Assembly: GCF_900111765.1 (NCBI RefSeq)
Contig: NZ_FOIB01000015.1
Coordinates: 124,001 to 188,000 of the forward strand
DNA length: 64,000 nt
Direction: 5' to 3'
Origin: Myxococcus fulvus
GTDB lineage: Bacteria; Myxococcota; Myxococcia; Myxococcales; Myxococcaceae
This document shows, piece by piece, positions 27,250-39,869 of this stretch; within the stretch, counting starts at the first letter, position 1, and every line of letters starts with the position of its first letter. The notes beneath the pieces are model-generated. The model had not been told where the DNA came from. It did no database searches and was given only the letters and a program-made list of their open reading frames with translations. The position numbers and the translations under genes are program-made.

Positions 27250-29117
27250 TGCTCACCTCCCGCCGCCACGCTGGCGCGCGGAGCACGACGGCCCCGCCGC
27301 CGCGTCGTCACGAAGCCCACGGCCAGCACCAACGCCGGCGCCAGGAACACGGTGGCGTAGAACCACGCCACGTCCTGCTCGCGCGTGTGCTGGATGGGCA
27401 CGTCCTCCTCCGACGACACCGCGCCTGCGACGGCCTCTTCGCCCGTCAGCCACCGCAGGGTGTCCACCGCGAGGTACGCGTTGCCCATGTTGGGCAGCAC
27501 CACGTCGCTCACCACGTCCGCGTCCGCCATCACCACCGCGCGCATCGGCTCCTTGCCCTTGGCGGCGGGCTCCTCCACCGCCACCACCAGCGGCCACGTG
27601 CGGCGCATCTCGCCCGGGTCCGGGCTGAAGTTGCCGTTGGCGTCCGCGAAGGTGGCGCCGTGCGCGCGCACGGAGATGTCGTGCATGACGCCGTTGGGCA
27701 GCGGCTGAAGCTGGTCCAGCGCGCCCGCGCCCAGGAAGGCCACGGGAGACTGGCCCGCCATCGCGGACAGCGACGTGACGGACGGGTGCGAGCTGAAGCT
27801 CGCCGTGCCCAGGTTGCCGCGGTCGCTCTGCTGACGCGTGGTGCGGAAGTACACCTGGTCGTTCGCCAGCGGCGTGCCCAGGTACTTGAGCCCCATGGGC
27901 GCGAGCAGCGCCTCGAAGCCCGGGCCCTCCGGCTCCAGCGCCATCCACAGCCGACCGCCGCGCGACAGGTACTCGCGCACCGCGGTGAGCTCCTCGGGGA
28001 GGAAGTCGCGCGTGGCGCCCATCACCACCAGCGCCGCCGCGTCCGCCGGCACCTCGCGCCCCAGGCCCTCCGCGACGCCCAGCGGACGCACGTCCACGTT
28101 CTGCGCGCGCAGCAGCTCCTTGAGCTGCGCGACGGACGGCTTCGGCATCTCACCGGGCACCGGCCGCGTCTCCGCGCGCTCGCCGTGGCCCGCGGTGAAG
28201 TAGACGACGCGGCGGGGCTTGGCCACCGTCAAGAGGCGCCGCTGCACCTCCTGGTCCAGCCGCTGCAACTGTCCGCGCGCGCGGTCCAGCTCCAGGCCCA
28301 CCGTGAAGGGCTCCTTGCGCTCACCGCGAGCCAGGACGATGGTGCCGTTGTTGTGCACGCCGAGCGTCTTCGCGCGCGCGGGCTCCACCGCCTGGTCCAG
28401 CCGCTCCACGCTGAGCAGCCCCGGGCTCTCCACCGACAAGTCCCGGAAGTACTGCCCCACCGCCTCGCCCACCTCGTTCGCGGGCGGGAAGAAGAGCATG
28501 ACCTGGAGCGGCTCGTTGAGCCCACGCACCACCTTGCGCGTGGAGTCACCGGGCTTCGCCGTGCGGAAGTACGACAGGTCCCAGGTCGTGTTCGCCTGCG
28601 TGACGACGTACATGGTGGCGAACGCGAACACGAGCACGAAGGACAGCCCCAGCCCCGAGTACAGCGCGCTGCGGGCCCGCCCCGTCTCCATCACCGGCGC
28701 GCGCGCCATGGCCTGGGTCGCGACCTCCACCAGCGCCAGCGGTACCAGGCAACACGCGAGCAGCGCGGGGAACAGCGCCGCCAGCATCACCGCCAGCTTC
28801 GGCGCCTTCTGCGACAAGGGCGCGTCGAACAGCGACATGCCCAGGTCGGACTGGAGGAAGTAGAGCCCCAGCGCCAGGAGCCCCAGCCCGTACAGGCCCA
28901 GCACCCAGCCATCCACGCGGCGCCTGTCCGCGCCCGCGCCGCGCGAGCCCACGAACCGCCACGCCGTCGCGCCCACCGCCAGCGCCACGCCGAGCCCGGA
29001 GAAGAGCCCGCGGCCCGTCCCCACGCCCAGGATGCGCTCGCCGATGAAGACGGCCAGCAGGCCCACCACGAAGGCCAGCGTCGCCGCCAGTCCGCTCCCC
29101 GAAGTGCGCGCGCTCAT
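27246..29117 (-). CDS. GldG-like ABC-transport-associated membrane protein
   Basis: The 623-residue protein has several N-terminal membrane helices, then a large extracytoplasmic domain of the GldG/DUF4350 type starting around LNEPLQVMLFFPPANEVGE and including VYFTAGHGERA, LGREVPADAAALVVMG and YLSRGGRLWMALEPEG. One C-terminal helix (ATVFLAPALVLAVGFV) ends it. GldG works with GldA and GldF in the ABC complex needed for Bacteroidota gliding; homologues outside that phylum have no proven function. ATG 29117 is preferred because GGAGG lies six bases upstream and it makes an ATGA overlap with the permease. Confidence 0.87.
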   Translation of the reverse strand: MSARTSGSGLAATLAFVVGLLAVFIGERILGVGTGRGLFSGLGVALAVGATAWRFVGSRGAGADRRRVDGWVLGLYGLGLLALGLYFLQSDLGMSLFDAPLSQKAPKLAVMLAALFPALLACCLVPLALVEVATQAMARAPVMETGRARSALYSGLGLSFVLVFAFATMYVVTQANTTWDLSYFRTAKPGDSTRKVVRGLNEPLQVMLFFPPANEVGEAVGQYFRDLSVESPGLLSVERLDQAVEPARAKTLGVHNNGTIVLARGERKEPFTVGLELDRARGQLQRLDQEVQRRLLTVAKPRRVVYFTAGHGERAETRPVPGEMPKPSVAQLKELLRAQNVDVRPLGVAEGLGREVPADAAALVVMGATRDFLPEELTAVREYLSRGGRLWMALEPEGPGFEALLAPMGLKYLGTPLANDQVYFRTTRQQSDRGNLGTASFSSHPSVTSLSAMAGQSPVAFLGAGALDQLQPLPNGVMHDISVRAHGATFADANGNFSPDPGEMRRTWPLVVAVEEPAAKGKEPMRAVVMADADVVSDVVLPNMGNAYLAVDTLRWLTGEEAVAGAVSSEEDVPIQHTREQDVAWFYATVFLAPALVLAVGFVTTRRRGRRAPRASVAAGGEQ

Positions 29118-29836
29118 CGCCACCTCCGCGCCTCGAGCACCCGCGTGGCCGCGAACAGCGCCACGTAGGTGACCACCAGGTAGTAGACGACGTCACGCAC
29201 GTGGATGAGCCCCGATTGGAACGGCGGGAAGTGCTGGTTCCACAGCGACATCGCGCTGAACACGTCCGCCAGCGGCTGCTCGGTGATGCGCGCGAGCAAC
29301 CAGCAGAGGATGAGCGCCACCAGCATCACCGCGGAGGTGATCGCCGCGAGCAGCTGGTTCTTCGCCAGCGCCGAGCCGAACGTGCCCACCGCCAGGGACG
29401 CGCTGCCCAGGAGCAACAACCCCAGGTAGCCGGCGCCCACGTGGCCCCAGGACACCTTGCCGTTCACCAGCACCAGCACCGGCATGTACAGCGTGCACAA
29501 CACGTACAGCGCCAGGAACGCGAAGCCCGCCAGGAACTTGCCCAGCACGATGTCCCTGTCCCTGAGCGGCGAGGAGTACAAGAGGGGCAGCGTGCCCGTC
29601 TGTCGCTCCTCCGCGAGCAGGCGCATGGAGATGAACACCGAGGCGACGATGGTGAAGCCGCTCGAGTAATAGAAGAACTGCGAGAGCACCTCGGCGGAGC
29701 GCTTGCTCGCGCCGCCCAGGGCGTACGCGTTGAAGAACAGGCCGTTCAACGCGAGGATGACCGCGATGACGACGTAGCCGCTGAGCGTGCGCAGGTAGCC
29801 GGACAGCTCGCGGCGGGCGATGAGCAGCGCCTTCAC
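29114..29836 (-). CDS. ABC-2 type permease (GldF-like)
   Basis: This 240-residue permease has six predicted membrane segments. It starts with the typical MKALLIARRELSGYLRTLSGY and has the cytoplasmic loop RLLAEERQTGTLPLLYSSPL characteristic of ABC-2 permeases of the GldF/NosY type. It overlaps the ATPase gene upstream and the GldG-like gene downstream by 4 bp each, consistent with a stoichiometric complex. The transported substrate is unknown. Confidence 0.93.
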   Translation of the reverse strand: MKALLIARRELSGYLRTLSGYVVIAVILALNGLFFNAYALGGASKRSAEVLSQFFYYSSGFTIVASVFISMRLLAEERQTGTLPLLYSSPLRDRDIVLGKFLAGFAFLALYVLCTLYMPVLVLVNGKVSWGHVGAGYLGLLLLGSASLAVGTFGSALAKNQLLAAITSAVMLVALILCWLLARITEQPLADVFSAMSLWNQHFPPFQSGLIHVRDVVYYLVVTYVALFAATRVLEARRWR

Positions 29837-30777
29837 GCGCGCACCTCCTGACCATGCGTCAGCTTGAGGAAGATGGACTCCAGGTGTCCCGCGCCCACGT
29901 CCAGCCGCAACAACTCCAGCCCCGCCCCCACCACCGCCTGCGCCACCCGCGGCCGCACGTCCGGCGACGCGCGCAGCGTCAGCGCCACCAGCCCGTCGCG
30001 GGAGCTGCCCACCTCCACCTCGCCGAAGGGCCGCAGCACCTCGACGGCGCGCGCGGAGTCACCCCGCACCTCCACCTCGACGGAGCCTCCGCCGCCCATC
30101 TTCCGGCCCAGCTCCTCCTCCGTCCCCTGCGCCACCAGCGTGCCCTTGTGGATGATGAGCAGCCGGTCACACGTCTGGGAGATCTCCGGGAGGATGTGGC
30201 TGGAGACCAGCACCGTGTGCGTGCCCTTCAACCCACGGATGACGTCGCGCATCTCGACGATTTGTCGAGGGTCCAGGCCGCTCGTCGGCTCGTCGAGGAT
30301 GAGCAGCGCGGGCTTGTGCACCAGCGCCTGCGCCACGCCCACGCGCTGGCGGTAGCCGTGGCTGAGCGTGGAGATGAGCTCGCCGTCCACCTCGCGAAGC
30401 CCTGTCTTCTCCTCCGCCTCGCCCACGCGCGCGGGGGTGTCCCTGGCCGTCACGCCGCGCAGTTGCGCGACGTAGGCCAGGTACTCGCCCACCGTCATCT
30501 CCTCGTAGAGCGGCGGCACGTCCGGGAGGTAGCCGATGCGCTGGCGCACCTCGTGGGCGTTGCTCACCACGTCATGGCCGTCGATGACGACGCGGCCGGC
30601 GGTTGGCAACAGCACGCACCCCAGGACCTTCAGCGTCGTCGACTTGCCCGCGCCATTGAGGCCGAGGAAGCCGATGACCTCTCCCTGGCCGATGGTGAAG
30701 GCCAGGTCCCGGATGGCCGCGTGCTCACCGTAGTACTTGGTCAGCCCTTCGACCTGAATCATAGGGGGCCATTCCAT
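29833..30777 (-). CDS. ABC transporter ATP-binding protein (GldA-like)
   Basis: This 314-residue ATPase has Walker A GLNGAGKST, the Q loop in GYLPDVPPLYEEM, a signature motif LSHGYRQRVG in place of LSGGQ, Walker B ALLILDEPTSGLDP and the switch His in VSSHILPE. The C-terminal 80 residues form the extra regulatory region common in ABC-2 exporters. ATG 30777 with GGGGGGACTG upstream is used; ATG 30762 (MIQVEG) is possible. It is the first gene of the four-gene operon. A perfect palindrome of C and G runs lies a few bases upstream of the start. Confidence 0.95.
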   Translation of the reverse strand: MEWPPMIQVEGLTKYYGEHAAIRDLAFTIGQGEVIGFLGLNGAGKSTTLKVLGCVLLPTAGRVVIDGHDVVSNAHEVRQRIGYLPDVPPLYEEMTVGEYLAYVAQLRGVTARDTPARVGEAEEKTGLREVDGELISTLSHGYRQRVGVAQALVHKPALLILDEPTSGLDPRQIVEMRDVIRGLKGTHTVLVSSHILPEISQTCDRLLIIHKGTLVAQGTEEELGRKMGGGGSVEVEVRGDSARAVEVLRPFGEVEVGSSRDGLVALTLRASPDVRPRVAQAVVGAGLELLRLDVGAGHLESIFLKLTHGQEVRA

Positions 30778-30814
30778 CAGTCCCCCCAGGGGGGATTGTC
30801 AAGCTTCGAACCAC

Positions 30815-32233
30815 TCAGCCATGGCGGAACTCCGGGCCCGCCGTGGTGCGGCCGAGCGTGAAGCGCAGCGCCCCCTCCAGCTCCGGGAAGAGGAACGCGT
30901 AGCCGAGCCGCTCGGCGGCGTTGGGGAGCACCCGGGCACCCGCCAGCAGGGCCTCCTGCCCCATCTGTCCGAAGAGCGTCTTGATGACGGCCGCGGGCAT
31001 GGGCAGGAAGGCGGGCCGCCGCAGCACCCGGCCGAGCGTCCGGGCGAAGTCCGCCTGTCGCACCGCGCCCGGCGCCACGGCGTTGATGGGCCCCCGGGCC
31101 GCCTCGGTGAAGAGGCTGAAGTGGATGAGCCCCAGGATGTCCTCCATCGACACCCAGCCCATCCACTGCCGCCCCGAACCGATGGGCCCACCGCCGCCCG
31201 CGAGAAAGGCGGGCAGCATCTTCGCCAGCGCGCCATCCCGCGCGTCGAGCACCGGGCCGATGCGCAGGTGCACCACGCGGATGCCCGCGGCCTCGGCGGG
31301 CGCGGTGGCGGCCTCCCAGACGCGGCACACGTCCGCGAGGAAGCCCGTGCCCGGCGCGCTCTCCTCCGTGAGCGGCTCGTCGCCGCGGTCGCCGTAGATG
31401 CCGCTGCCCGCCGCGCACACCAGCACGCGGGGCTTCTTCTTCATCTTCGCCAGCGCCTCGGACAGCGTGAGCGTGCCCTCGGAGCGGCTCTTGAGGATGG
31501 CGTCCTTGTACTCGGGGGACCAGCGCTTGCCGGCGACATTGGCCCCCGCCAGGTGCACCACCGCGTCCACGCCCTCCAGCGCGTCGGTGTCCACCTGCCC
31601 CTTGTCCGGCGCCCACGCCACCTCGTGCCGCGAGGCGTCCGCGCGGCCTCGCACCAGTCGCTGGACCTGATGGCCTCCGGTGGTGAGCAGCGGCAGGAGC
31701 GCCGAGCCGATGAGCCCCGACGCGCCGGTGACGGCCACGCGCAGCGGGCCCTGGTCCGCGAACGCGGCGTGGCGCCGCGTGTCCGTGAGCGTCACCTTGT
31801 GGCGATAGGCGAACATCCGCTCCAGGGTGTGCCGCGCGAAGCCGCCTCCGAAGAGCCGGCCCAGCGGGCCCATGGGCAGGGCGTACTCGATTTCATCCTC
31901 GAGGATGGAGGAGCCGGTGGCGGGCTCGGGCCACATGCGATGGGTGTGGACCCACTTCGAGAAGGGGCCGGACACCTGCGTGTCCTGGAAGAGGGAGCCC
32001 TCGACGTACGCGGTGTGCTCGGCCACCCAGCGCCGGGGGATGGGGCCCATGCGCATCCGCATGACGACGCGGGCGCCGGTGTGGATGCCGTCGCCGGAGC
32101 GCTCGAGCAGCTCCATCCGCTCCCACGGGGGCGTCAGCCGTGCGAGCGCCCCTTCCCGGGCATGCCAGGCGAACAGCTCCGTCGCGGGGATGGGTGCCCG
32201 ACTGCGCGCCTCGAAGACGAGTGACTTGCTCAT
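30815..32233 (-). CDS. TIGR01777-family SDR fused to an N-terminal SRPBCC domain
   Basis: The 472-residue protein combines a lipid/steroid-binding-like START (SRPBCC) domain (residues about 1-155, EARSRAPIPATELFAWHARE) with an extended short-chain dehydrogenase of the TIGR01777/SulA-like family (VAVTGASGLIGSALLPLL). The NAD(P) glycine motif is intact, and VVHLAGANVAGKRWSPEYK and the Tyr in SGIYGDRGDEPLTE are typical. Relatives include the plastid/cyanobacterial YfcH/GC1 group; function is unsettled. It is divergent from the Sua5 gene with only 31 bp between the starts. The 37-bp gap to the ABC ATPase means they may be co-transcribed. Confidence 0.88.
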   Translation of the reverse strand: MSKSLVFEARSRAPIPATELFAWHAREGALARLTPPWERMELLERSGDGIHTGARVVMRMRMGPIPRRWVAEHTAYVEGSLFQDTQVSGPFSKWVHTHRMWPEPATGSSILEDEIEYALPMGPLGRLFGGGFARHTLERMFAYRHKVTLTDTRRHAAFADQGPLRVAVTGASGLIGSALLPLLTTGGHQVQRLVRGRADASRHEVAWAPDKGQVDTDALEGVDAVVHLAGANVAGKRWSPEYKDAILKSRSEGTLTLSEALAKMKKKPRVLVCAAGSGIYGDRGDEPLTEESAPGTGFLADVCRVWEAATAPAEAAGIRVVHLRIGPVLDARDGALAKMLPAFLAGGGGPIGSGRQWMGWVSMEDILGLIHFSLFTEAARGPINAVAPGAVRQADFARTLGRVLRRPAFLPMPAAVIKTLFGQMGQEALLAGARVLPNAAERLGYAFLFPELEGALRFTLGRTTAGPEFRHG

Positions 32234-32264
32234 GACGCCTCCTGGCGCGACAGTGCGGCATCGC

Positions 32265-33236
32265 ATGGTAAAGCCGGAGCTCGTCGAACGCGCGGTGGAA
32301 GTGCTGCGCAGTGGTGGTGTCATCGCCCTGCCAACGGAGACGGTGTATGGCCTGGCGGCCAACGCCGAGGACGAGCTGGCGGTGCGCCGTGTCTTCGCCA
32401 TCAAGGGTCGCCCCGCCACCCATCCGCTCATCGTCCACCTGGCGGGTGTCGAGCACCTGACCTCGTGGGCCCGGGAGGTCCCCGAGGCCGCGCGCCGCCT
32501 CGCGGACGCCTTCTGGCCGGGGCCCCTCACGCTGGTGCTCCCGCGCACGCCGCGCGCCACGGACGCCATCACCGGCGGCCAGGACACGGTGGCCCTGCGC
32601 GTGCCCGGACACCCCGTGGCGCTCGCGGTGCTGAAGGCCCTGGGAGGCGGCGTGGCGGCGCCGAGCGCCAACCGCTTCGGTCGCGTGAGCCCCACCACCG
32701 CGGAGCACGTGCGCGTGGACCTGGGGAGCGACGTGGACCTCGTGTTGGATGGGGGTCCGTGCGACGTGGGCGTCGAGTCCACCATCGTCGATTTGAGCTC
32801 CGGCTCGCCCGCCATCCTCCGGCCGGGTGGGCTGTCGGCCGAGGCCATCGAGCGCGTGCTGGGCCATCCGGTGCCGGTGCGTGTGGCCTCCAAGGTCCGT
32901 GTGTCCGGCTCGCTGGAGTCGCACTACGCGCCCCGCGCGGGCGTGGTGCTCGCGGAGCCCACAGAGGCCGCGGCCCGCGTGCGTGCGTTGAGGGAGCAGG
33001 GCTTGAGCGTCGGCGTGCTCGGACCGCGAGGGCTGGAGCTGCCGGGAGATGTGCCGCGCTTCGACGTGCCGGAGGACCCGGCGGGCGCGGCGCGCGTGCT
33101 GTACGCGAGGCTGCGCGAGGCGGACGAGAAGGGCCACGACGTGCTCGTGGCCTGTCTGCCCTCGGCCAGCGGCCTGGGCATCGCGGTGCGCGACAGGCTC
33201 GCGCGCGCCGCCGCGCCTCGCACGCCCTATCACTGA
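32265..33236 (+). CDS. tsaC: L-threonylcarbamoyladenylate synthase (Sua5/YwlC type)
   Basis: This enzyme makes threonylcarbamoyl-AMP from threonine, bicarbonate and ATP for the t6A modification of ANN-decoding tRNAs. The YrdC core is clear: GVIALPTETVYGLAANAED, KGRPATHPLIVHL, FWPGPLTLVLPR and PSANRFGRVSPTTAEHV. From SHYAPRAGVVL onward a second domain matches the Sua5 C-terminal extension, so this is the long form (323 residues). ATG 32265 is used; GTG 32253 is an alternative. No strong ribosome-binding site is visible. Confidence 0.93.
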   Translation: MVKPELVERAVEVLRSGGVIALPTETVYGLAANAEDELAVRRVFAIKGRPATHPLIVHLAGVEHLTSWAREVPEAARRLADAFWPGPLTLVLPRTPRATDAITGGQDTVALRVPGHPVALAVLKALGGGVAAPSANRFGRVSPTTAEHVRVDLGSDVDLVLDGGPCDVGVESTIVDLSSGSPAILRPGGLSAEAIERVLGHPVPVRVASKVRVSGSLESHYAPRAGVVLAEPTEAAARVRALREQGLSVGVLGPRGLELPGDVPRFDVPEDPAGAARVLYARLREADEKGHDVLVACLPSASGLGIAVRDRLARAAAPRTPYH

Positions 33237-33377
33237 GCGGTCCAGCCACAGCGCCCCGACACGACACGCGAGTCCGGCGCCACGCGATATGCCGCGCGCG
33301 CGTCCGCGTTGTTCAGGATGTCCCGCGTGCGAGGCGAGTCCCCTCCACGCGCGGCCACATCCGAGAACGAGGCGACG

Positions 33378-33965
33378 ATGACGATGATGAGACGGTGGCT
33401 CGCCGTATGCGCGGGCCTGACGGCGGTCGTGTGCGCATCCGGCTGCGCCAGCAGTCCTCAAAAGGCGCTGCTCGGTCGGACCAGCGGACTCGTCGTCTAT
33501 GACCTGCCCGCCATGCAGGTGATGAAGGCCGCGGAGGCGGAGCTCAGTGAGCGCGGCTACGCGCTGCTGCCCAGCACCGACCCCTACTTCCTGCAGACGC
33601 CGTGGAAGGTGAGCGGCAACTACGACATGGGCTCCAGTTGGTCGCGCCTCTACGTCGAGGGCCGCGTCCGCGCGGATGGCCGCTTCGTCGTGCGCGCCTA
33701 TGAGATGGCCGCCACCACCTTCGCCAGGACGCAGGCGCTGCCCTTCGGCCTGCGCCAGACGACGGGCGCCACCATCGACGACAAACCCAACGCCACCCCC
33801 GCCGAGCTCATCGCCTCCGAGCCCGAGCTCCAGACGCGCTCCGCCCGCGCCAACATCCGCCGCAACCTGGACCTGGAGTGGGCCATCCTCGAGCGCCTCA
33901 ACCCCGACTTCGCCAACAAGGTGAAGGAGCAGGTCGACCTCTACGTGGCCCACGAGCCCCGATGA
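33378..33965 (+). CDS. Predicted lipoprotein, unknown function
   Basis: Unrecognised product of up to 195 residues. Several ATGs lie close together (33378, 33384, 33387); GAGG at 33369-33372 fits any of them. The signal MRRWLAVCAGLTAVVCASGC has an Ala-Ser-Gly-Cys lipobox. The mature protein has a helix-rich start (MQVMKAAEAELSERGYALLP) and strands with YVEGRVRADGRFVVRAYEM, suggesting a small alpha/beta periplasmic domain. A 10-bp GC hairpin follows the stop. Confidence 0.75.
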   Translation: MTMMRRWLAVCAGLTAVVCASGCASSPQKALLGRTSGLVVYDLPAMQVMKAAEAELSERGYALLPSTDPYFLQTPWKVSGNYDMGSSWSRLYVEGRVRADGRFVVRAYEMAATTFARTQALPFGLRQTTGATIDDKPNATPAELIASEPELQTRSARANIRRNLDLEWAILERLNPDFANKVKEQVDLYVAHEPR

Positions 33966-33978
33966 CGCATCCGGACAA

Positions 33979-34009
33979 CCCTCGCGGCCCCCCAGCAGCG
34001 CCGCGAGGG
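33979..34009 (+). terminator. GC-rich hairpin after the lipoprotein gene
   Basis: CCCTCGCGGC at 33979-33988 pairs perfectly with GCCGCGAGGG at 34000-34009. It begins 14 bases after the stop codon. No T run follows, so it is a probable transcript end or RNA-stabilising hairpin. Confidence 0.5.
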
Positions 34010-35111
34010 CACGTCCCCAGGGCCAGAGGCCCGCTCGGAGGGTGAATCCTCCCGGGCGCGCCGGGGGCTCGCGGCCGGGTGACGGACTTGAATGAGGGGT
34101 GGGGCTCCGATATCCCGCGTGTACTCCCAGAGGAGCGTCCCCGCGTGATGCGAAGCCTGTTCGGACTGGTCGTCGCCCTGTCGTTGTCCGCCTGCAAGGA
34201 AGAACCCCGAGGCCAGCTCGAGCCCATCGCTCGTCCCCCGGGCATGAAGGACGCGCCCGCCCCGGGAGCCGCCGCGCCCGCCGCCGCCCAGCCTCCGGTG
34301 GACCCGTCCAAGGTGACGCTCCGCTGGAAGCTCGCCGCGGGCACCCCCGTCACCTACCACCTGGACCTGGAGCGCTCCGGCGCCGCCCCCGCGCCGCAGG
34401 AGGCCGCCGAGGAGGCTCCCGCCAAGGGCAAGAAGGGCAAGGGCAAGGAGGCCGCGCCTGCGCCCCAGCGTCCCGCCGCCCCCACCGCGTCCTTCCCCAC
34501 CGGCTTCACCTACGTGCTGGAGCGCGCCGACTCCGGCGACTACCGCCTGCGCGTGCTCCCCGAGGGCAAGGACACCACCGAGGACACGGGCGCGCTGAGC
34601 GAGCGCGGCTTCGTGCTCGACGGCCTCCAGGGCATCAACCGCAACATCGCCGCGCTGGTGCTGGAGCTGCCGCTCGCGCCCGTGGGCCCCAACGACACCT
34701 GGGCGCTGGGCACGGAGCTGCTCACGCACGACGCGCTGGGTCCCCTCTTCACCACCACCAAGACGGAGCGCCGCAACCGTGTGAAGCTCACCGCCCTCAC
34801 CCAGGATGGCGGCGACCAGGTGGCCACGCTGGAGTACGACCTGCTCGAGCAGCTCTCCGGCAAGGTGACCAGCCGCCGCGCCCCGCCCGCGGTGCCCGCG
34901 CGCGCGGATGACCCGGTCGAGGAGGAAGAAGAGGAGGCCTCGGGCCCGCCCACCACCGAGGCCAGCGCCGAGGTGCGCATCACCGGCAAGGGCGAGTTCC
35001 TGGTGAAGGCCGGCCGGTGGCGCACGTGGGAGGGCACCATCGCGTCGTCCTCGCGCGGACCCTTCCCCACCAACGCCCTGCAGGTGCCGCCCGGCACGGT
35101 GAAGCTGACGC

Positions 35112-36202
<1,091 letters not shown>

Positions 36203-36203
<1 letters not shown>

Positions 36204-36589
36204 CAGTGCAGGGCGTTGGGCAGCGTGAGGGCGAACTCGGCGATGCGCGCCTCGAAGTGCGAGCCGTCCGGGCGCTCCATGTCGTAGCTGCCGCGCATCG
36301 TCCCGAAGGGCGTGCGCAGCATCGCCCAGCTCGTGTACTCGAAGCGCTCGCCCGGGGCCACGCGAGGCTGGCGACCCACCACGCCCTCCCCCTTCACCTC
36401 CTCCACCTTCCCGGAGGCATCCGTGATGACCCAGTGCCGCGCCTTGAGCTGCGCGGGCGCCTCCCCGTCGTTGACGATTTCCACCGTGTACATGAACGCG
36501 TACTGCCCCGACTCGGGCGAGCTGCGCTCGGGCCAGTAGGCCGGCTTCACGGTGATTCGGATGCCATCAGTGGTGGCGCTGGAAGACAT
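36203..36589 (-). CDS. apaG: ApaG (DUF525) domain protein
   Basis: This 128-residue protein has the ApaG fold of a fibronectin-like beta sandwich. Visible signatures are YAFMYTVEIVNDGEAPAQL, ARHWVITDASGKVEEVKGEG, VVGRQPRVAPGERFEYTS and TPFGTMRGSY. ApaG is linked in enterobacteria to cobalt and magnesium phenotypes and to Ap4A metabolism, but its molecular role is unproven. It is the first gene of a pair with hemH, with a one-base stop-start overlap. Confidence 0.93.
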
Positions 36590-36656
36590 GCCTCCACATT
36601 TGAAGGCAAGGCCCCCGGGTTGCAAGCAAAACCCCGGCGGCCCCCCGCACCGGGGC

Positions 36657-37607
36657 TCAGGTCTTCGCGCTCTCCCGGTCATGACCGGGCTCCGGACTCT
36701 TGGGCCAGATGAGCGAGGCGATGATGGCCGCCAGGAGGATGGCGCCAATCACGCCCAGCGACAGGCCGATGTGGATGTGGATGTCGAAGAACGTGATGAG
36801 CATCTTCACGCCCACGAAGGCCAGGATGGCGCTCAGCCCCAGCTTCAGGAGGTGGAACTTCTCCATCAGGCTGGCCACGACGAAGAACAGCGAGCGCAGG
36901 CCCAGAATCGCGCACACGTTGGACGTGTAGACGATGAACGCGTCCTGGCTGATGCCCAGCACCGCGGGGATGGAGTCCAGGGCGAAGAGCAAATCCGTGG
37001 CCTCCACCACCAGCAGCACGATGAACAGCGGCGTCACCTTGCGCCGGCCGTCCTCGGTGACGAAGAAGCGGCTGCCTTCGCCCTGGCGAGCCACCGGCAG
37101 CACCCGGCGCGCGAACTTGACGATGCTCTGCTGCTCCGGGTCGATCTCCTCGTCCTTGGAGAAGAGCATCTTCAGCGCGGTGAAGACCAGGAAGGCGCCG
37201 AACAGGTAGATGAGCCAGTGGAAGCGCGACACCAGCGCCGTGCCCGCGATGATGAGCACCGCGCGCATGATGAACGCGCCCAGGATGCCCCAGAACAGCA
37301 CCCGGTGCTGGTGCTCGGGCGCCACCCGGAAGTAGCTGAACACCAGCAGGAAGACGAACAGGTTGTCGACGGAGAGCGAGTACTCCACGACATAGGCCGT
37401 CACCCATTGGAGCGCGGGCGTGCTGCCGGAGAAGTACCAGATGCCTCCGCAGAACGTCAGGCTGATGGTGATCCACACCAGCGTCCAGATGCCCGCTTCC
37501 TTGGGCGACACCGCGTGGTCCTTGCGGTGGAACAGCCCGAGGTCCACGGCGAGCATCGCCAGGACGAAGAGGTTGAAGCCCACCCAAAGCGCGACTTGCG
37601 TATTCAC
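36657..37607 (-). CDS. TerC/Alx family integral membrane protein
   Basis: This 316-residue protein has about nine membrane helices and the TerC family motifs: an acidic helix in EYSLSVDNLFVFLLVFSYF and the second copy in VEATDLLFALDSIPAVLGIS. These acidic helices are thought to handle Mn2+ or other divalent cations; Alx has been tied to manganese export. A cytoplasmic loop with acidic KDEEIDPEQQ separates the halves. The start is GTG 37607 with CAGGA upstream; that CAGGA can pair with a nearby TCCTG, so the site may be partly masked in a small hairpin. No yybP-ykoY riboswitch was recognised in the short leader. Confidence 0.9.
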   Translation of the reverse strand: MNTQVALWVGFNLFVLAMLAVDLGLFHRKDHAVSPKEAGIWTLVWITISLTFCGGIWYFSGSTPALQWVTAYVVEYSLSVDNLFVFLLVFSYFRVAPEHQHRVLFWGILGAFIMRAVLIIAGTALVSRFHWLIYLFGAFLVFTALKMLFSKDEEIDPEQQSIVKFARRVLPVARQGEGSRFFVTEDGRRKVTPLFIVLLVVEATDLLFALDSIPAVLGISQDAFIVYTSNVCAILGLRSLFFVVASLMEKFHLLKLGLSAILAFVGVKMLITFFDIHIHIGLSLGVIGAILLAAIIASLIWPKSPEPGHDRESAKT

Positions 37608-37730
37608 GTATGAATCCTGTTTCAGGAACGGCGGGCGCACCCTAGCGGCGGCGCGTCCGGGCGTCGACACTTCCGTGTAACCGCCCAGGCCCCCACCTGG
37701 AGGCCCGGTCCACCGTCCCCACCTTCAGCA

Positions 37731-39865
<2,135 letters not shown>

Positions 39866-39869
<4 letters not shown>

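Noticed and set aside
37608..37730. A yybP-ykoY manganese riboswitch ahead of the TerC-like gene
   Set aside because: I could not find the paired helices or conserved loops of that riboswitch in the 123-bp gap.
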